Part shown: positions 25,615 through 25,922 of the stretch, in pieces | Numbering within the stretch: position 1 is the first letter of the stretch | How the letters are laid out: each line of letters opens with the position of its first letter | Assembly (NCBI GenBank): GCA_005223375.1 | Contig: RXOD01004215.1 | Span: 1-25,922 of the forward strand | DNA from: Amoebophrya sp. AT5.2 | Taxonomy: Eukaryota > Sar > Dinophyceae > Syndiniales > Amoebophryaceae | DNA length: 25,922 nucleotides | Direction: 5' to 3' | Translations under genes and position numbers: made by a program | Notes under the pieces: generated by a model | What the model was told of the DNA's origin: nothing | Databases searched by the model: none | The model's input: only the letters and a program-made list of their open reading frames with translations

Positions 25615-25922
25615 CTTTCGGATCTCATCGCCCAGGAACGGGCGCTGCATGGACAGGATACCGCCCTTGTGCGTCGTCGTCTGGAACGGTATTTTACCGA
25701 TTGCTTTCTTGCATCGGACCAGGTGTCGCGACAGAAAATCCACGGACCGCAGTACTGCCTCGGCCTCGAAACTGCTGGCGTCCGAGTTTATTTTTCTTGC
25801 TGCGGTGTAGTCCTCCTCGTCCAGCAGGCCGGGTGGTTCCTCGCCGACAGACACGTAGTTGCGCAGCTGCGCGCGCTCCACCACCTCCAGCGCTGCGGTC
25901 CGGATGCCGGCATTGGCGGGGG
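25615..25922 (-). CDS. Unidentified large protein, upstream exon (runs off the window)
   Basis: Open frame of 102 codons from the window edge to an AAAG|GTACTG donor, phase 0 with the exon starting at 25084. It is helical in character, with R-T-A-A-L-E-V-V-E-R-A-Q-L-R and V-L-R-S-V-D-F-L-S-R-H-L-V-R. The ATG-like start at 25884 is arbitrary: the frame is open beyond it, so the true start lies outside the window. The frame continues past the donor to a stop at 25582, but those few residues are probably intron. Confidence 0.7.

Noticed and set aside
1..25922. Bacterial or phage origin suggested by long intronless open frames
   Set aside because: A spliced RAD21-family kleisin and GT-AG introns with matching phases show eukaryotic nuclear DNA.

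Overview
The window looks like nuclear DNA of a GC-rich alveolate, most likely from the dinoflagellate/syndinean lineage. All credible coding sequence is on the minus strand, head to tail. Proteins are greatly enlarged by low-complexity and repeat insertions. Genes are split by GT-AG introns that are often flanked by AGG at both ends, and one intron carries palindromic tandem repeats. The eukaryotic call is secure because a spliced cohesin subunit is present. The lineage assignment is inference.

Layout from right to left, in the direction of transcription. (1) 25922-21557: a partial gene of unknown function, two exons visible (at least 1277 aa). Its 530-nt intron holds four copies of a GTGATACGG...CATCAC palindromic repeat. 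(2) 20779-13520: an alpha-kleisin (RAD21/SCC1/REC8 family), reconstructed here from five exons as a protein of about 2150 aa, roughly three times the usual size. The SMC3-binding N-terminus is in exons 1-2, a possible separase site in exon 3, a probable STAG-binding segment in the middle of exon 5, and the SMC1-binding winged helix at the very end. The phases of the four introns agree. (3) 12159-1321: an uninterrupted 10.8-kb ORF for a 3612-aa protein. Its scaffold is a eukaryotic 5'-nucleotidase-like metallophosphoesterase plus C-terminal domain, but most metal-binding residues are replaced and the fold is interrupted by very long insertions. One insertion of about 1480 aa contains about 22 repeats built on a basic patch, R-S-G-S-S and an acidic D-D-P-Y-D-V-E-V segment. 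(4) About 689-387: a short probable terminal exon of an unidentified gene.

The spacers (1-386, 690-1320, 12160-13519, 20780-21556) show no supported gene. No tRNA, rRNA, CRISPR array, transposase or operon-type signal was seen. The genes do not form an obvious pathway. The two recognisable proteins point to chromosome cohesion (kleisin) and to a possible phospho-regulated scaffold (pseudo-nucleotidase with arrayed kinase-type sites and PP1-docking-like motifs). Any link between them is speculation.
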